Source: Neobacillus cucumis (GTDB lineage: Bacteria; Bacillota; Bacilli; Bacillales_B; DSM-18226). Taken from it: a stretch of DNA of 64,000 nucleotides. The stretch covers positions 453,912-517,911 of the forward strand of contig NZ_JAMBOH010000002.1 of the NCBI RefSeq assembly GCF_023715505.1. The letters are read 5' to 3'. Shown one piece after another: positions 21,286 through 33,015 of this stretch. The notes below the pieces were generated by a model. It saw only the letters and a list, made by a program, of their open reading frames with translations, was not told the origin of the DNA and ran no database searches. Numbering within the stretch: position 1 is the stretch's first letter; the number at the start of each line of letters is the position of its first letter. Made by a program: the position numbers and the translations under genes.

Positions 21286-21413
21286 AAAGCGGAAGCGCCT
21301 TGACCAGCCCCGACAGCTGCTTGCGGTCCTGACGGTGAAGTCGTTTTTTGACTTCATCGGCAGGACCGAAGCGACCTCGAGGGGCTAGGCGCTGGAGCTG
21401 GACATAACCGCTT
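21286..21413. repeat. Dispersed palindromic repeat, copy A (between sufU and sufB)
   Basis: Begins GCGGAAGCGCCTTGACCAG and ends GGCTAGGCGCTGGAGCTGGAC. The ends pair with each other (AGCGCCT / AGGCGCT), and the core holds a second hairpin (GAAGTCGTTTTTTGACTTC). It shares its ends with copies near 25.6, 40.6, 45.7 and 47.7 kb. Confidence 0.85.
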
Positions 21414-21428
21414 CAATCGCTTTTCGTT

Positions 21429-24404
<2,976 letters not shown>

Positions 24405-24425
24405 TGTAATCCTCCTAACACTCTG

Positions 24426-25211
24426 TTACGCTTCTTGCCCAACTGTTTCATCTTCAATGCCAAGCTCTTGTTTGATCCAGTCATATCCTTCTGCTTCTAA
24501 GCGTTGTGCCAGCTCTGATCCGCCTGATTTAACAATGCGGCCTTGCATCATAATATGCACATGGTCAGGAGTGATATAGTTTAAAAGACGTTGATAGTGC
24601 GTGATAATGAGGCAGCCGAAATCTTCTCCGCGCATTTCATTAACACCCTTTGAAACAACTTTAAGGGCATCGATATCTAGTCCAGAGTCAATTTCATCCA
24701 AGATCGCAATTTTTGGTTGGATCATCATTAATTGAAGAATCTCGTTACGCTTTTTCTCACCGCCGGAGAATCCTTCATTTAAATAACGCTGTGCCATATC
24801 CAGGTCCATTTCAAGGAATTCCATTTGCTTATCCATCTTACGGATAAATTTCATAAGCGAAATTTCGTTTCCTTCACCTAAACGGCTGTTAATCGCAGAA
24901 CGTAAAAAATCGGCATTTGTGACGCCGTTGATTTCACTTGGATATTGCATTGCTAAAAATAGTCCTGCACGTGCGCGCTCATCTACTTCCATTTCAAGAA
25001 CATCTTGTCCGTCTAGAGTAATCGAACCGCTTGTTACTTCATATTTTGGATGTCCCATAATGGCAGATGATAAGGTCGACTTACCAGTACCGTTTGGTCC
25101 CATGATTGCGTGAATTTCTCCACCCTTTATTTCAAGGTTAACACCTTTTAAAATCTCTTTCCCATCAATTGCTACATGTAAATCTTTGATCGTTAAAGTT
25201 GATCCAGCCAT
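24426..25211 (-). CDS. sufC: Fe-S assembly ATPase SufC
   Basis: ABC-type ATPase that drives the SufBCD scaffold. The 261 residues carry Walker A (GPNGTGKST), the signature FSGGEKKR, Walker B (IAILDEIDSGLD) and the H-loop (IITHY). It is the first gene of the operon, with a GGAGG site and a well-spaced promoter about 85-110 bp upstream. Confidence 0.97.
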   Translation of the reverse strand: MAGSTLTIKDLHVAIDGKEILKGVNLEIKGGEIHAIMGPNGTGKSTLSSAIMGHPKYEVTSGSITLDGQDVLEMEVDERARAGLFLAMQYPSEINGVTNADFLRSAINSRLGEGNEISLMKFIRKMDKQMEFLEMDLDMAQRYLNEGFSGGEKKRNEILQLMMIQPKIAILDEIDSGLDIDALKVVSKGVNEMRGEDFGCLIITHYQRLLNYITPDHVHIMMQGRIVKSGGSELAQRLEAEGYDWIKQELGIEDETVGQEA

Positions 25212-25270
25212 ATTTATACCTCCGAAAAGAAAGTGTGGTTAGCTTGCAAAGCAAGTTTGTTTAAAGTTCT

Positions 25271-25322
25271 ATTCTCATTTTATTCTCATTACAATCTTAT
25301 AACAAATGAAATGTATTAGCAA
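25271..25322 (-). promoter_or_regulatory. suf operon promoter with tandem ATTCTCA motif
   Basis: Minus strand TTGCTA, 17-bp spacer, TAAGAT fits a SigA promoter. Just downstream are two TGAGAAT direct repeats 11 bp apart (plus strand ATTCTCA at 25271 and 25282), a possible operator on one face of the helix. The regulator is unknown; it is not a canonical Fur or PerR box. Confidence 0.55.
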
Positions 25323-25542
25323 CTCTTAAACAGTAGAAACAAAGAGCTATTTTCATTAAGTTAATACTAATTGAGAATACATACAGAACTTTTGAATGAA
25401 GATTCTGATAATAAACTCTTATGTAGAATAGACCCGAATAAAATCATACCTCATTTTTTTATCATTTCCAACTGAAATAGACCATAAATACTTTTCTATT
25501 TTTACCCAATCTATCTCTTTCATGTATTCAAACAAAGAACAA
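25323..25542. other. Gene-free stretch upstream of sufC
   Basis: AT-rich sequence between the suf promoter and palindromic repeat copy B. No coding frame or clear structure seen. Confidence 0.5.
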
Positions 25543-25656
25543 AAGCGCGAGGGGCTTGGTCAGCCCCGACAAGCCTAAGACGAGCCGGCCGGAAGGTTGC
25601 TTTTTAACCTTTTGTACGGATTGGCTTATGCTCGAGGGGCTTGGTGCTGGAGCTCA
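25543..25656. repeat. Dispersed palindromic repeat, copy B (suf-met intergenic)
   Basis: Starts AAAGCGCGAGGGGCTTGGTC and ends GCTCGAGGGGCTTGGTGCTGGAGCT, with an inner hairpin (GGAAGGTTGCTTTTTAACCTTTTG). Ends and layout match copies A and C although the core differs. Confidence 0.75.
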
Positions 25657-25716
25657 CGTGTATAAACCTGTAAATCGTTGTACACAAGTAGTCAATCTTT
25701 CTTTTTCTAAACCACA

Positions 25717-25742
25717 AGGAAAAGCCAGTGAATCACTCACTG
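25717..25742 (-). terminator. Terminator of the metNPQ operon
   Basis: Arms CAGTGA / TCACTG around ATCAC with a GCTTTTCC tract downstream on the minus strand. Confidence 0.65.
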
Positions 25743-25769
25743 ACTTACCCGTTTTTACCTATTTATATA

Positions 25770-26609
25770 TTACTCAGAAACCGGTACAACAGCACCTTTA
25801 TATTTATCTAGGATGAAGTCTTGGATTTCTTTAGAGTGAAGAACCTCAACAAGTGTTTTGATTGCAGCTTTGTTTTCATCACCTTTACGAACGGCAATCA
25901 CGTTTACATATGGTGATTTTTTGTCTTCTATTGCAATAGAATCTTTAATTGGGTTTAAACCTGCATCAATAGCATAGTTTGAGTTGATTAAAACAGCATC
26001 GCCTTCACCGTTTTTATAGATTTGTGGTAAAAGTTTTGCTTCGTAATCTGCATCAAATACTAATTTCTTTGGATTTTCTACAACATCCTTGATTTCTGCT
26101 TTTGTTTTATCAATGCCTGATTTTAATTTGATAAGTCCTTGTGCTTCTAATAATGAAAGCAGACGGCCATGGTCAGCGACAGAATTGCTCATGATTAAAT
26201 GAGCGCCAGTAGGAAGATCGCTTAGTTTTTTGTATTTCTTAGAATAAATTCCAATTGGCTCGATGTGGATACCGCCAGCATTAACGAAACCATAGCCAAA
26301 CTCTTTATTTTGTGACTCTAGGTATGGAATGTGCTGGAAATAGTTTGCATCTAGTTCTTTTGACTGTAACGCTTTATTAGGAAGTATATAGTCTGTGAAC
26401 GTCTTAATTTCTAAGTCAATACCTTTTTCTTTTAAAATTGGTTTTGCTTTTTCTAAGATTTCTGCGTGTGGAACAGTAGATGCTCCGACCACTAATTTTG
26501 TTGTGCTGCTTTTCGTGTCTGTACCTTCAGACTTGTCAGTTGATTTTCCGCAAGCAGCTAATGCTAGTACAAGTGCTGCTGTTAAAACTAATGTTAACCA
26601 TTTTTTCAT
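25770..26609 (-). CDS. metQ: Methionine ABC transporter substrate-binding lipoprotein
   Basis: Binds extracellular D/L-methionine and delivers it to MetNP. The 279 residues have a lipobox (LALAAC, Cys20) and the NlpA/MetQ fold (VVGASTVPHAEILEKAKPIL, ANYFQHIPYLE, GGIHIEPIGIYSKKYK). GGAGAGG precedes the ATG. Last gene of metN-metP-metQ under an S-box, as in B. subtilis (formerly yusA). Confidence 0.96.
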   Translation of the reverse strand: MKKWLTLVLTAALVLALAACGKSTDKSEGTDTKSSTTKLVVGASTVPHAEILEKAKPILKEKGIDLEIKTFTDYILPNKALQSKELDANYFQHIPYLESQNKEFGYGFVNAGGIHIEPIGIYSKKYKKLSDLPTGAHLIMSNSVADHGRLLSLLEAQGLIKLKSGIDKTKAEIKDVVENPKKLVFDADYEAKLLPQIYKNGEGDAVLINSNYAIDAGLNPIKDSIAIEDKKSPYVNVIAVRKGDENKAAIKTLVEVLHSKEIQDFILDKYKGAVVPVSE

Positions 26610-26623
26610 GTTGACCTCTCCTT

Positions 26624-27292
26624 TTATCTTTTATCTAATTTTGAAGTGATAAAATCACCGATAAACTGAATCACAAAAACGATAATTAAAATAATAACTG
26701 TTGCAATTAGGGTAACATCATTTTGGTTTCTCTGAAAACCGTAGTTATACGCAAGGTTTCCAAGGCCGCCGGCACCGATCGCACCTGCCATGGCTGTATA
26801 CCCAACAAGAGCAATGGCGGTAACGGTGATACCAGAAATAAGGGCTGGCATTGATTCTGGCAATAAAACTTTCCAGATAATCGTCCCAGTAGTTGCACCC
26901 ATTGATTTTGCGGCTTCAATGACCCCTTTATCAATTTCTCTAAGTCCGATTTCTACCATTCTTGCGTAAAATGGAGCCGCACCAATAATAAGAGAAGGCA
27001 ATGCTGCATTTTCACCGATCATTGATCCAACTAAAATTGTGGTCAGCGGAATTAATAATACGATTAAGATAATAAACGGAATCGAACGAAAAACATTGAC
27101 AATGGCACTGATCACAGCGTTTATTGGTTTGTTTTCCCAGAGGTTCCCTTTGGAGGTAAGAAATAAAACTAATCCTAGCAAGGTACCTAAAATAAATGTT
27201 GCTACAACGGAAATACCTGCCATGTAAAGTGTATTTTTTGTTTCTTCCCACATGATTAACCAGTCAACATTTGGAAGATAATGTTTAATCAT
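26624..27292 (-). CDS. metP: Methionine ABC transporter permease
   Basis: A 222-residue membrane permease with the EAA loop (EAAKSMGATTGTIIWKVLLPES). The start is the ATG of MIKHYLPNVDW with GGAGGTGG upstream; it overlaps the metN 3' end by 8 bp. Pairs with MetN and MetQ. Confidence 0.95.
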   Translation of the reverse strand: MIKHYLPNVDWLIMWEETKNTLYMAGISVVATFILGTLLGLVLFLTSKGNLWENKPINAVISAIVNVFRSIPFIILIVLLIPLTTILVGSMIGENAALPSLIIGAAPFYARMVEIGLREIDKGVIEAAKSMGATTGTIIWKVLLPESMPALISGITVTAIALVGYTAMAGAIGAGGLGNLAYNYGFQRNQNDVTLIATVIILIIVFVIQFIGDFITSKLDKR

Positions 27293-28310
27293 TTGTAACC
27301 ACCTCCACACCTACGGCTTGAGCGCGAATGAAATCAACGGCATCGTTAACTTCCTTGTCGTCGCCATCGATATGAATGAACAGGGTTCCATATGATCCAT
27401 TTTGCGTTTGTGCGATTTTACCTTGTAAAATATTAACCGTGACCTGATGATGACGGATTAAATTAGTGATAACTGGCTGCTCAGCTGATTCACCAATAAA
27501 GGTTAATTGAACAATCTGACCTGATTGATAACGCTCAAGCAAATGATCTGCCGCTTCCTTTGTATCTTCATTCTCTGATACTTGCTGGACAAATCGCTTC
27601 GTGATTGGCTGCTGCGGATTTTTAAAGACATCCAGCACTGAACCAAGCTCAACAACCCTGCCGCTTTCCATAACAGCCACACGGTGACAGATTTTTCGAA
27701 TGACGTGCATTTCGTGTGTAATTAACACAATGGTTAAACCTAGGCGTTTATTGATATCCACTAGCAATTCGAGGATCGAATCTGTTGTTTGTGGATCTAA
27801 CGCTGAAGTTGCTTCGTCACAAAGTAATACCTTAGGATTGTTCGCGAGTGCCCTGGCAATTCCAACCCGTTGCTTTTGACCACCGCTAAGTTCTGATGGA
27901 TAGGCGTTTTCCCGGCCTTCCAAACCAACCAGTTTAACAAGCTCTGCCACTCTTTTCTTTCTTTGCGGACCTTTGACACCGGCAATTTCTAGTGGAAAGG
28001 CAATATTTTCACTGACTGTTCTTGACCACAGCAAGTTAAAATGCTGGAAGATCATGCTGATTTCCTGACGGGCCTTTCGAAGTTCAGACCCCTTAACTTT
28101 TGATATAACACGACCTGCAACCGTAACGCTTCCTTCTGTTGGGAGCTCTAACCCATTTAGCATGCGGATTAACGTACTTTTTCCGGCACCACTATAGCCA
28201 ATCACGCCGAAGATTTCTCCTTCTTTAATCTCAAGGTTTACATCATCGACTGCCTTAAGTTCACCTTTTTTGCCGGGAAATATTTTCCGAACATTCTGAA
28301 TTGAAATCAT
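27285..28310 (-). CDS. metN: Methionine ABC transporter ATP-binding protein
   Basis: Energises methionine import. The 341 residues have Walker A (GYSGAGKST), signature LSGGQKQR, Walker B (VLLCDEATSALD), and a C-terminal NIL/ACT-like regulatory domain (about 265-341) that in characterised MetN proteins senses intracellular methionine. It heads the operon directly behind an S-box riboswitch. Confidence 0.96.
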   Translation of the reverse strand: MISIQNVRKIFPGKKGELKAVDDVNLEIKEGEIFGVIGYSGAGKSTLIRMLNGLELPTEGSVTVAGRVISKVKGSELRKARQEISMIFQHFNLLWSRTVSENIAFPLEIAGVKGPQRKKRVAELVKLVGLEGRENAYPSELSGGQKQRVGIARALANNPKVLLCDEATSALDPQTTDSILELLVDINKRLGLTIVLITHEMHVIRKICHRVAVMESGRVVELGSVLDVFKNPQQPITKRFVQQVSENEDTKEAADHLLERYQSGQIVQLTFIGESAEQPVITNLIRHHQVTVNILQGKIAQTQNGSYGTLFIHIDGDDKEVNDAVDFIRAQAVGVEVVTND

Positions 28311-28388
28311 TTGATCACCTACTTTTTATCGAAATCTTGGATATAGGTTAACTGTAAAAGTAAAAAGGATTCTATTATTTCAGAAAAA

Positions 28389-28547
28389 TAAAAATGCCTT
28401 TCTGCGCGGGCAGAAAGGCATTATCAAAAATAAACCTTTCTCCCATCTCCCAAAGCAAACGCTTTGTGTGAATTGGCACCATTTCAATAAATATTGACGG
28501 TTGCCGGGCTTCATCGGGCACATCCCTCCACCTCTCTCGATAAGAGC
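28389..28547 (-). ncRNA. SAM-I riboswitch (S-box) of metNPQ
   Basis: Minus strand shows the S-box core: CTTATCGAGAGAGGTGGAGG, GCCCGATGAAGCCCGGCAAC, TGGTGCCAATTC and GAGATGGGAGAAAGG. The terminator has 12-bp arms (28393-28404 / 28411-28422) followed by TTTTATTTTT. SAM binding should cause premature termination. Confidence 0.95.
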
Positions 28548-28674
28548 TTACAGCTTCTATATTCAATTAAAACATTATATTATTTCAGTAAACTTATTAT
28601 ATTAACAAAAGTTATCGTATCACGGATAAAATGGGGTGTCAATGATTTTTTCTGTACATATTAGTAGGTAAAAT

Positions 28675-29991
28675 TTAGGCATTCGCTTTTAGTGAGGTTA
28701 ATCCTGTCGCAGATTCGATCGCTGTCTCAAGGTCATCCATTAAATCCTCGACATTCTCAATCCCGATGGAGAGACGGATTAAATCTTCTGATACACCGGC
28801 AGCCTTAAGTCCTTCGGCATCGAGCTGCTGATGGGTGGTGCTGGCAGGGTGAATAATTAAGCTCTTTGCGTCACCGACGTTAGCAACATGCGCCCAGAGT
28901 GTTAAGGAATTGATCAATTTTGCTCCCGCTTCTTTTCCGCCTTTAATACCAAAGACCACCATCGAGCCGGCTCCTTTAGGCAGATACTTTTCCGCTAATT
29001 GATAATCTGGATGTGAGCTATGACCTGGATAGGATACCCACTCCACCGCCGGATGAGCTAATAAATAATCAACGATTTGCTTGGTATTGGCTACATGCTC
29101 CTTCATCCGAACATGAAGGGTTTCTAGCCCTAATGTAAACAGGAAGGCATTTTGCGGACTCAGTGCAGGTCCGAGATCACGCAATAATTGGACGCGGGCT
29201 TTTATGATATAGGCAATTGCCCCTATGGCTTCTGCATAGACAAGGCCATGATAGCTGTCATCTGGGGTGGTGAAGCCTGGGAATCTTGGAGAATTCCAAT
29301 CAAACTTTCCTCCATCGACAATAATGCCGCCAGTTGTGGTTCCGTTGCCTAATAACCATTTGGTTGCCGAATGAACGACAATATCTGCACCATATTCGAT
29401 TGGCCGGCAGAGGTATGGGGTGGCAAAGGTATTATCAATAATTAAGGGGACCCCTGCTGCATGGGCAATGTCGGCCACTTTTTCAATATCAAGTACTCGT
29501 AAGCTTGGATTACCAATCGTTTCGGCAAAGACTGCTTTTGTTTTTTCAGTAATCGCTTGGCGGAAGTTTTCCGGATTTTCGGCATCGACAAATTTTACGT
29601 TGATTCCGTATTTAGGCAGGGTTACTGCTAATAGATTATAGGTTCCACCGTAAAGATTGGAAGCAGCGACGATTTCATCGCCTGCTTCGGCGACATTTAA
29701 GATTGCTAGTGTAATAGCAGCCATTCCGCTGGCAACGGCGAGTGCTCCTACACCACCTTCTAATAGTGCGACGCGGTCTTCAAAAACAGTTGTCGTTGGA
29801 TTGTGAATTCTTGTGTATATGTAACCTGGTTCCGCTAGGCTAAACAGGTTGGCTGCATGTTCTGTATTTTTGAATTGATAGGCATTGTTTTGATAGATAG
29901 GAACAGCGCGTGCTCCTGTTACAGGATCTGGTGACAAGCCTCCATGGACACTTAGTGTTTCAAAACGGTACCTTTTTTGATTTTCTCCCAT
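28675..29991 (-). CDS. metY: O-acetylhomoserine sulfhydrylase (homocysteine synthase)
   Basis: PLP enzyme that makes homocysteine from O-acetylhomoserine and sulfide in direct sulfhydrylation. The 438 residues show the MetY-type N-terminus (RFETLSVHGGLSPDPVTGARAVPIYQNNAYQF), the PLP lysine in HSATKWLLGNGTTTGG, and the C-terminal SLTLWAHVANVGDAKSLIIHPASTTH block. GGAGGAACAGG precedes the ATG. A dedicated S-box riboswitch upstream ties expression to methionine status. Confidence 0.94.
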   Translation of the reverse strand: MGENQKRYRFETLSVHGGLSPDPVTGARAVPIYQNNAYQFKNTEHAANLFSLAEPGYIYTRIHNPTTTVFEDRVALLEGGVGALAVASGMAAITLAILNVAEAGDEIVAASNLYGGTYNLLAVTLPKYGINVKFVDAENPENFRQAITEKTKAVFAETIGNPSLRVLDIEKVADIAHAAGVPLIIDNTFATPYLCRPIEYGADIVVHSATKWLLGNGTTTGGIIVDGGKFDWNSPRFPGFTTPDDSYHGLVYAEAIGAIAYIIKARVQLLRDLGPALSPQNAFLFTLGLETLHVRMKEHVANTKQIVDYLLAHPAVEWVSYPGHSSHPDYQLAEKYLPKGAGSMVVFGIKGGKEAGAKLINSLTLWAHVANVGDAKSLIIHPASTTHQQLDAEGLKAAGVSEDLIRLSIGIENVEDLMDDLETAIESATGLTSLKANA

Positions 29992-30026
29992 CTTTCCTGT
30001 TCCTCCTTTTTATTAAAAAAATGAAA

Positions 30027-30161
30027 AAACCCCGCTTCCTAAGAAGAGGGGGTTACTCTTCTCATCTTTCAAGCTTGAAGCTCTGCTGGAATTGGCACCG
30101 TGTTTTATAACCGGTTGCCGGGCTTCAAAGGGCCAGTCCCTCCACCACTCTAGATAAGATT
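30027..30161 (-). ncRNA. SAM-I riboswitch (S-box) of metY
   Basis: Minus strand has CTTATCTAGAGTGGTGGAGG, GCCCTTTGAAGCCCGGCAAC, GGTGCCAATTCCAGC and AAAGATGAGAAG, then a terminator AACCCCCTCTTCTTAGGAAG continuing into GCGGGGTTTTTT. A second, independent S-box 1.6 kb from the first. Confidence 0.95.
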
Positions 30162-30225
30162 CTGAAAATTCAATTGTTGTTAAATATAGATTACTAGAAA
30201 TTTAATTCCGAGTCAACATATAGGA

Positions 30226-30573
30226 TTATATAACTTTAGCAAGACTTTCATGTGCTTTTGTTAAAAAGAAGATGGATTCTAGGAGCAGTGTGGTTCTTAG
30301 GGGAGCGGATACGGTTAGCCGCCCTTTCTTTTCGAGTGTTCGCAGTGTCTCGGTTCCTTCAAAAAGCTGTTTCATTGCCTTAGAATCTCCATTAATCTCG
30401 TACCAGATTGAATCCTGATTGTTTAGTATTGATATTTTTCCATTTTTGATTTCGATAGTAGTAGTTCCCTCTTCACAGCAAAATTTTACTTTTATATCGG
30501 TATGTTTGATTAAGCTTAGGATATGCCCCTGCAGGGTGAACTTTTTTAAGAATTTTTCCGCCAGTTCGTTCAT
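30226..30573 (-). CDS. yusD: SCP2-like sterol-carrier-fold protein YusD
   Basis: A 115-residue soluble protein with an SCP2-like pattern (KVKFCCEEGTTTIEIKNGKI...EINGDSKAMKQLFEGTETLRTLEKKGRLTVSAPLRTTLLLESIFFLTKA). In B. subtilis yusD follows metN in the same neighbourhood. Function unknown; the fold would suit binding a hydrophobic ligand. Confidence 0.7.
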   Translation of the reverse strand: MNELAEKFLKKFTLQGHILSLIKHTDIKVKFCCEEGTTTIEIKNGKISILNNQDSIWYEINGDSKAMKQLFEGTETLRTLEKKGRLTVSAPLRTTLLLESIFFLTKAHESLAKVI

Positions 30574-30649
30574 TTTTTACCACTCCGGTCTTGTGCGCAC
30601 GTAATATTTTACTTATTCAGCACGGAAGACGGGATTCCTTTGAGAATCG

Positions 30650-30708
30650 CTCGACAATTCTCTGTTGAAATAGGCTATTTAAGCCGATTTCCCGAGAAAT
30701 ATGTCGAG
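30650..30708. repeat. Long nested inverted repeat upstream of the NERD gene
   Basis: Outer arms CTCGACA / TGTCGAG, then TTCTC / GAGAA, with an inner GGCT...AGCC. The imperfect stem-loop spans 59 bp just before a nuclease-like gene. No T tract follows. Confidence 0.55.
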
Positions 30709-30761
30709 TCTTCGAAAGTGTTAGAAAATAGTCAAATCTTTGACCCGGGATTCTAGGTAAA

Positions 30762-31700
30762 ATGAAGGAGATACTAGAAAGGATGTGGAGTATGATTTTA
30801 AAGGATCGCCCTGAACCACTTGAATTAAGAATATTAAAGCTATTAGACGCTAGGACAGAGTTAGAAGAAAAGGAGAAAAAATATCTTCATAGTAAAGCTA
30901 AAGGTTATGAGGGTGAAAAAATGTTTGATTTGTTAACGGGGAAGCTTGACCCTCCAAGTTACCTCTTATATGACTTGTTGCTGGAGTCAAACAATAGCAA
31001 GTTTCAAATTGATACGTTGATGATTAGACAGGACCCGATTTACCTATTCGAGGTAAAAAATTATGAAGGTGATTTTAATTATGAAAATGGCAGGTTTTAT
31101 TCTCTCGCTATCAAAAAGGAAATTAAGAATCCTCTGCTACAATTAGAACGGTGTGAATCTCTGCTCAGGCAGCTGCTTCAAAGTCTTGGGTGTCACCTGA
31201 CTATTGAGGCCTATGTAATTTTTATTAACCCTCAATTCCACTTATATCAATCCCCTTTGAATAAACCCATTATCTATCCAAATCAGCTGCCCGATTTTAT
31301 GTGTAAATTAAATAGGAAATCGTCTACTTTGAATGGACGCCATAAAAGTCTAGCTGAGCAATTAGTATCTATGCACCAGACGGAGTCCCCCTATGAAAAA
31401 TACTCAAATTATTCATTTGATAGGTTGAAGAAAGGGATTATTTGTGCGGTGTGTCATTCTTTTAGTGTTTCAAGATATGATAGGCATTTACAATGTGATG
31501 TATGTGGTTATTGTGAGGGGATTGATCCGGCGGTATTAAGGGCGGTAGCGGAAATAAAGGTACTTTATCCTAATGAAAAACTAACAACTAACTTAGTTTT
31601 TGAATGGTGTAATGGGATTATATCTAAGCAGCCTATCGGAAGGATATTGAGGCAGAATTTTTGCGCTCATGGGAATAGGAAGTATACATTTTATGTTTAA
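30762..31700 (+). CDS. NERD domain protein with C-terminal zinc ribbon
   Basis: A 312-residue protein. The NERD (nuclease-related) domain covers about residues 45-160 with the PD-(D/E)xK-like elements GYEGEKMFDLL, FQIDTLMI and FEVKNYEGDF. Near the C-terminus CAVCHSF...CDVCGYCEG forms a zinc ribbon, followed by a short helical tail. The start is uncertain: the upstream ATG is annotated, but ATG codons 8 and 11 have better-placed AAGGAG/AAAGG and give a more typical MILKDRPEPLELRIL opening. It stands alone and is absent from the syntenic B. subtilis order, so it is an insertion between yusD and yusE. Role unproven; NERD proteins are suspected nucleases. Confidence 0.85.
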   Translation: MKEILERMWSMILKDRPEPLELRILKLLDARTELEEKEKKYLHSKAKGYEGEKMFDLLTGKLDPPSYLLYDLLLESNNSKFQIDTLMIRQDPIYLFEVKNYEGDFNYENGRFYSLAIKKEIKNPLLQLERCESLLRQLLQSLGCHLTIEAYVIFINPQFHLYQSPLNKPIIYPNQLPDFMCKLNRKSSTLNGRHKSLAEQLVSMHQTESPYEKYSNYSFDRLKKGIICAVCHSFSVSRYDRHLQCDVCGYCEGIDPAVLRAVAEIKVLYPNEKLTTNLVFEWCNGIISKQPIGRILRQNFCAHGNRKYTFYV

Positions 31701-31714
31701 TTAATTTTTATGAT

Positions 31715-31746
31715 AATCTCTCTTAAATCTAAGGGAGATTTTTTTA
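31715..31746 (+). terminator. Terminator of the NERD gene
   Basis: Arms AATCTCTCTTA / TAAGGGAGATT with an AATC loop, followed by TTTTTT. Confidence 0.9.
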
Positions 31747-31788
31747 TTGCTTGTCTATTGAAGAACATTTAATCGTTCGTATCGACTC

Positions 31789-32652
31789 TTTGTCACGTTT
31801 CCCAGCTGCTTCAGGGGTTATGAACCACTCTTATCTGTCGTAGGCTCCGATTCCCTTTGCCTTCGGGGGTTATGAATCCCTCTTATCTGTCGTAGACCTT
31901 GTTTCCCTTTTCCCTCGGGGGTTATGAACCACTCTTATCTGTCGTAGATCTCGATTCCCTTTGCCTTCGGGGGTTATGAACCACTCTTATCTGTCGTAGA
32001 TCTCGATTCCCTTTGCCTTCGGGGGTTATGAACCACTCTTATCTATCGTAGATCTCGATTCTCTTTGCCTTCGGGGGTTATGAACCACTCTTATCTGTCG
32101 TAGATCTCGATTCCCTTTGCCTTCGGGGGTTATGAATCCCTCTTATCTGTTGTAGACCTTAATTCCCTTTTCCTTCGGAGGTTATGAACCACTCTTATCT
32201 GTCGAACGCTTCGATTCCCTTTGCCTTCGGGGGTTATGAACCACTCTTATCTGTCGAACGCTTCGATTCCCTTTTCCTTCGGGGGTTATGAACCACTCTT
32301 ATCTGTCGTAGATCTCGATTCCCTTTGCCTTCAGGGGTTATGAACCCCTCTTATCTGTCGTAGACCTTGTTTCCCTTTTCCTTCAGGGGTTATGAATCCC
32401 TCTTATCTGTAGTAGATCTCGATTCCCTTTGCCTTCAGGGGTTATGAACCACTCTTATCTGTCGTAGATCTCGATTCCCTTTGCCTTCAGGGGTTATGAA
32501 CCACTCTTATCTGTCGTAGATCTCGATTCCCTTTGCCTTCGGGGGTTATGAACCACTCTTATCTATCGTAGATCTCGATTCCCTTTGCCTTCGGGGGTTA
32601 TGAATCCCTCTTATCTGTCGCAGCCCCTGATTCCTTTTTTCTTCGGGGGGGT
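31789..32652. repeat. Tandem array 1: about 16 copies of a 52-bp unit
   Basis: Head-to-tail units with an exact 52-bp period (first G-run positions 31865, 31917, 31969 and so on) and a degenerate last copy. The unit contains GGGGTTATGAACCACTCTTA, then CTGTCGTAGATCTCGATTCC and CTTTGCCTTC. Some copies have a perfect inverted repeat AGGGGTT-ATG-AACCCCT; others have lost it by point changes. The period is not a multiple of three and no gene covers it. It lies between two convergent terminators. Confidence 0.95.
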
Positions 32653-32675
32653 ATGCCTGCACATCCTCATAGAAA

Positions 32676-32702
32676 AAGCAGATGCGCTCCACGCATCTGC
32701 TT
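32676..32702 (-). terminator. Terminator of yusE
   Basis: Perfect 11-bp arms AAGCAGATGCG / CGCATCTGCTT around CTCCA, overlapping the yusE stop, with a T-rich tract on the minus strand. Confidence 0.88.
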
Positions 32703-33012
32703 ACCCAAGATAAGATTTAATTTTTTCAAGCAAATATGGAACAGAATGAAACGCATAAATCGTTTCCTGGACCTCACCATTATGAATAATTAACAGGCTT
32801 GGTACACTCTCAATTGCAAAATCCTTAGCCAAATCCGGATAAAAATTCAGATTCATTTTTCCCATCGTTACCTCTATAAGCTCACCCGTGATTTGAAGCA
32901 TCCGAGACGCAACCTGACAGGTGCCGCATAGAGGGGTATAGAAATATAACAGACCGATTCCCTCACGGTCGAGGAAATCAGCCAATTCTGTTCGATTCCA
33001 TTCATTCATCAC
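32701..33012 (-). CDS. yusE: Thioredoxin-like protein YusE
   Basis: A 103-residue thioredoxin-fold protein with the redox motif CGTC in LLYFYTPLCGTCQVASRML and the cis-Pro segment ESVPSLLIIHNGEV. Cytosolic, no signal. It sits next to the Toprim protein YusF as in B. subtilis. Partner unknown. Confidence 0.88.
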   Translation of the reverse strand: MMNEWNRTELADFLDREGIGLLYFYTPLCGTCQVASRMLQITGELIEVTMGKMNLNFYPDLAKDFAIESVPSLLIIHNGEVQETIYAFHSVPYLLEKIKSYLG

Positions 33013-33015
33013 ACA

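Noticed and set aside
28375..28566. Small minus-strand reading frame
   Set aside because: Lies entirely within the metNPQ S-box riboswitch.
32334..32360. Reading the array 1 inverted repeat as a terminator
   Set aside because: No T tract follows the 7-bp stem, and the element recurs every 52 bp.
31789..32652. CRISPR array
   Set aside because: The units are continuous with no unique spacers; the whole 52-bp unit is conserved, variation is by scattered point changes, and no cas genes are present.
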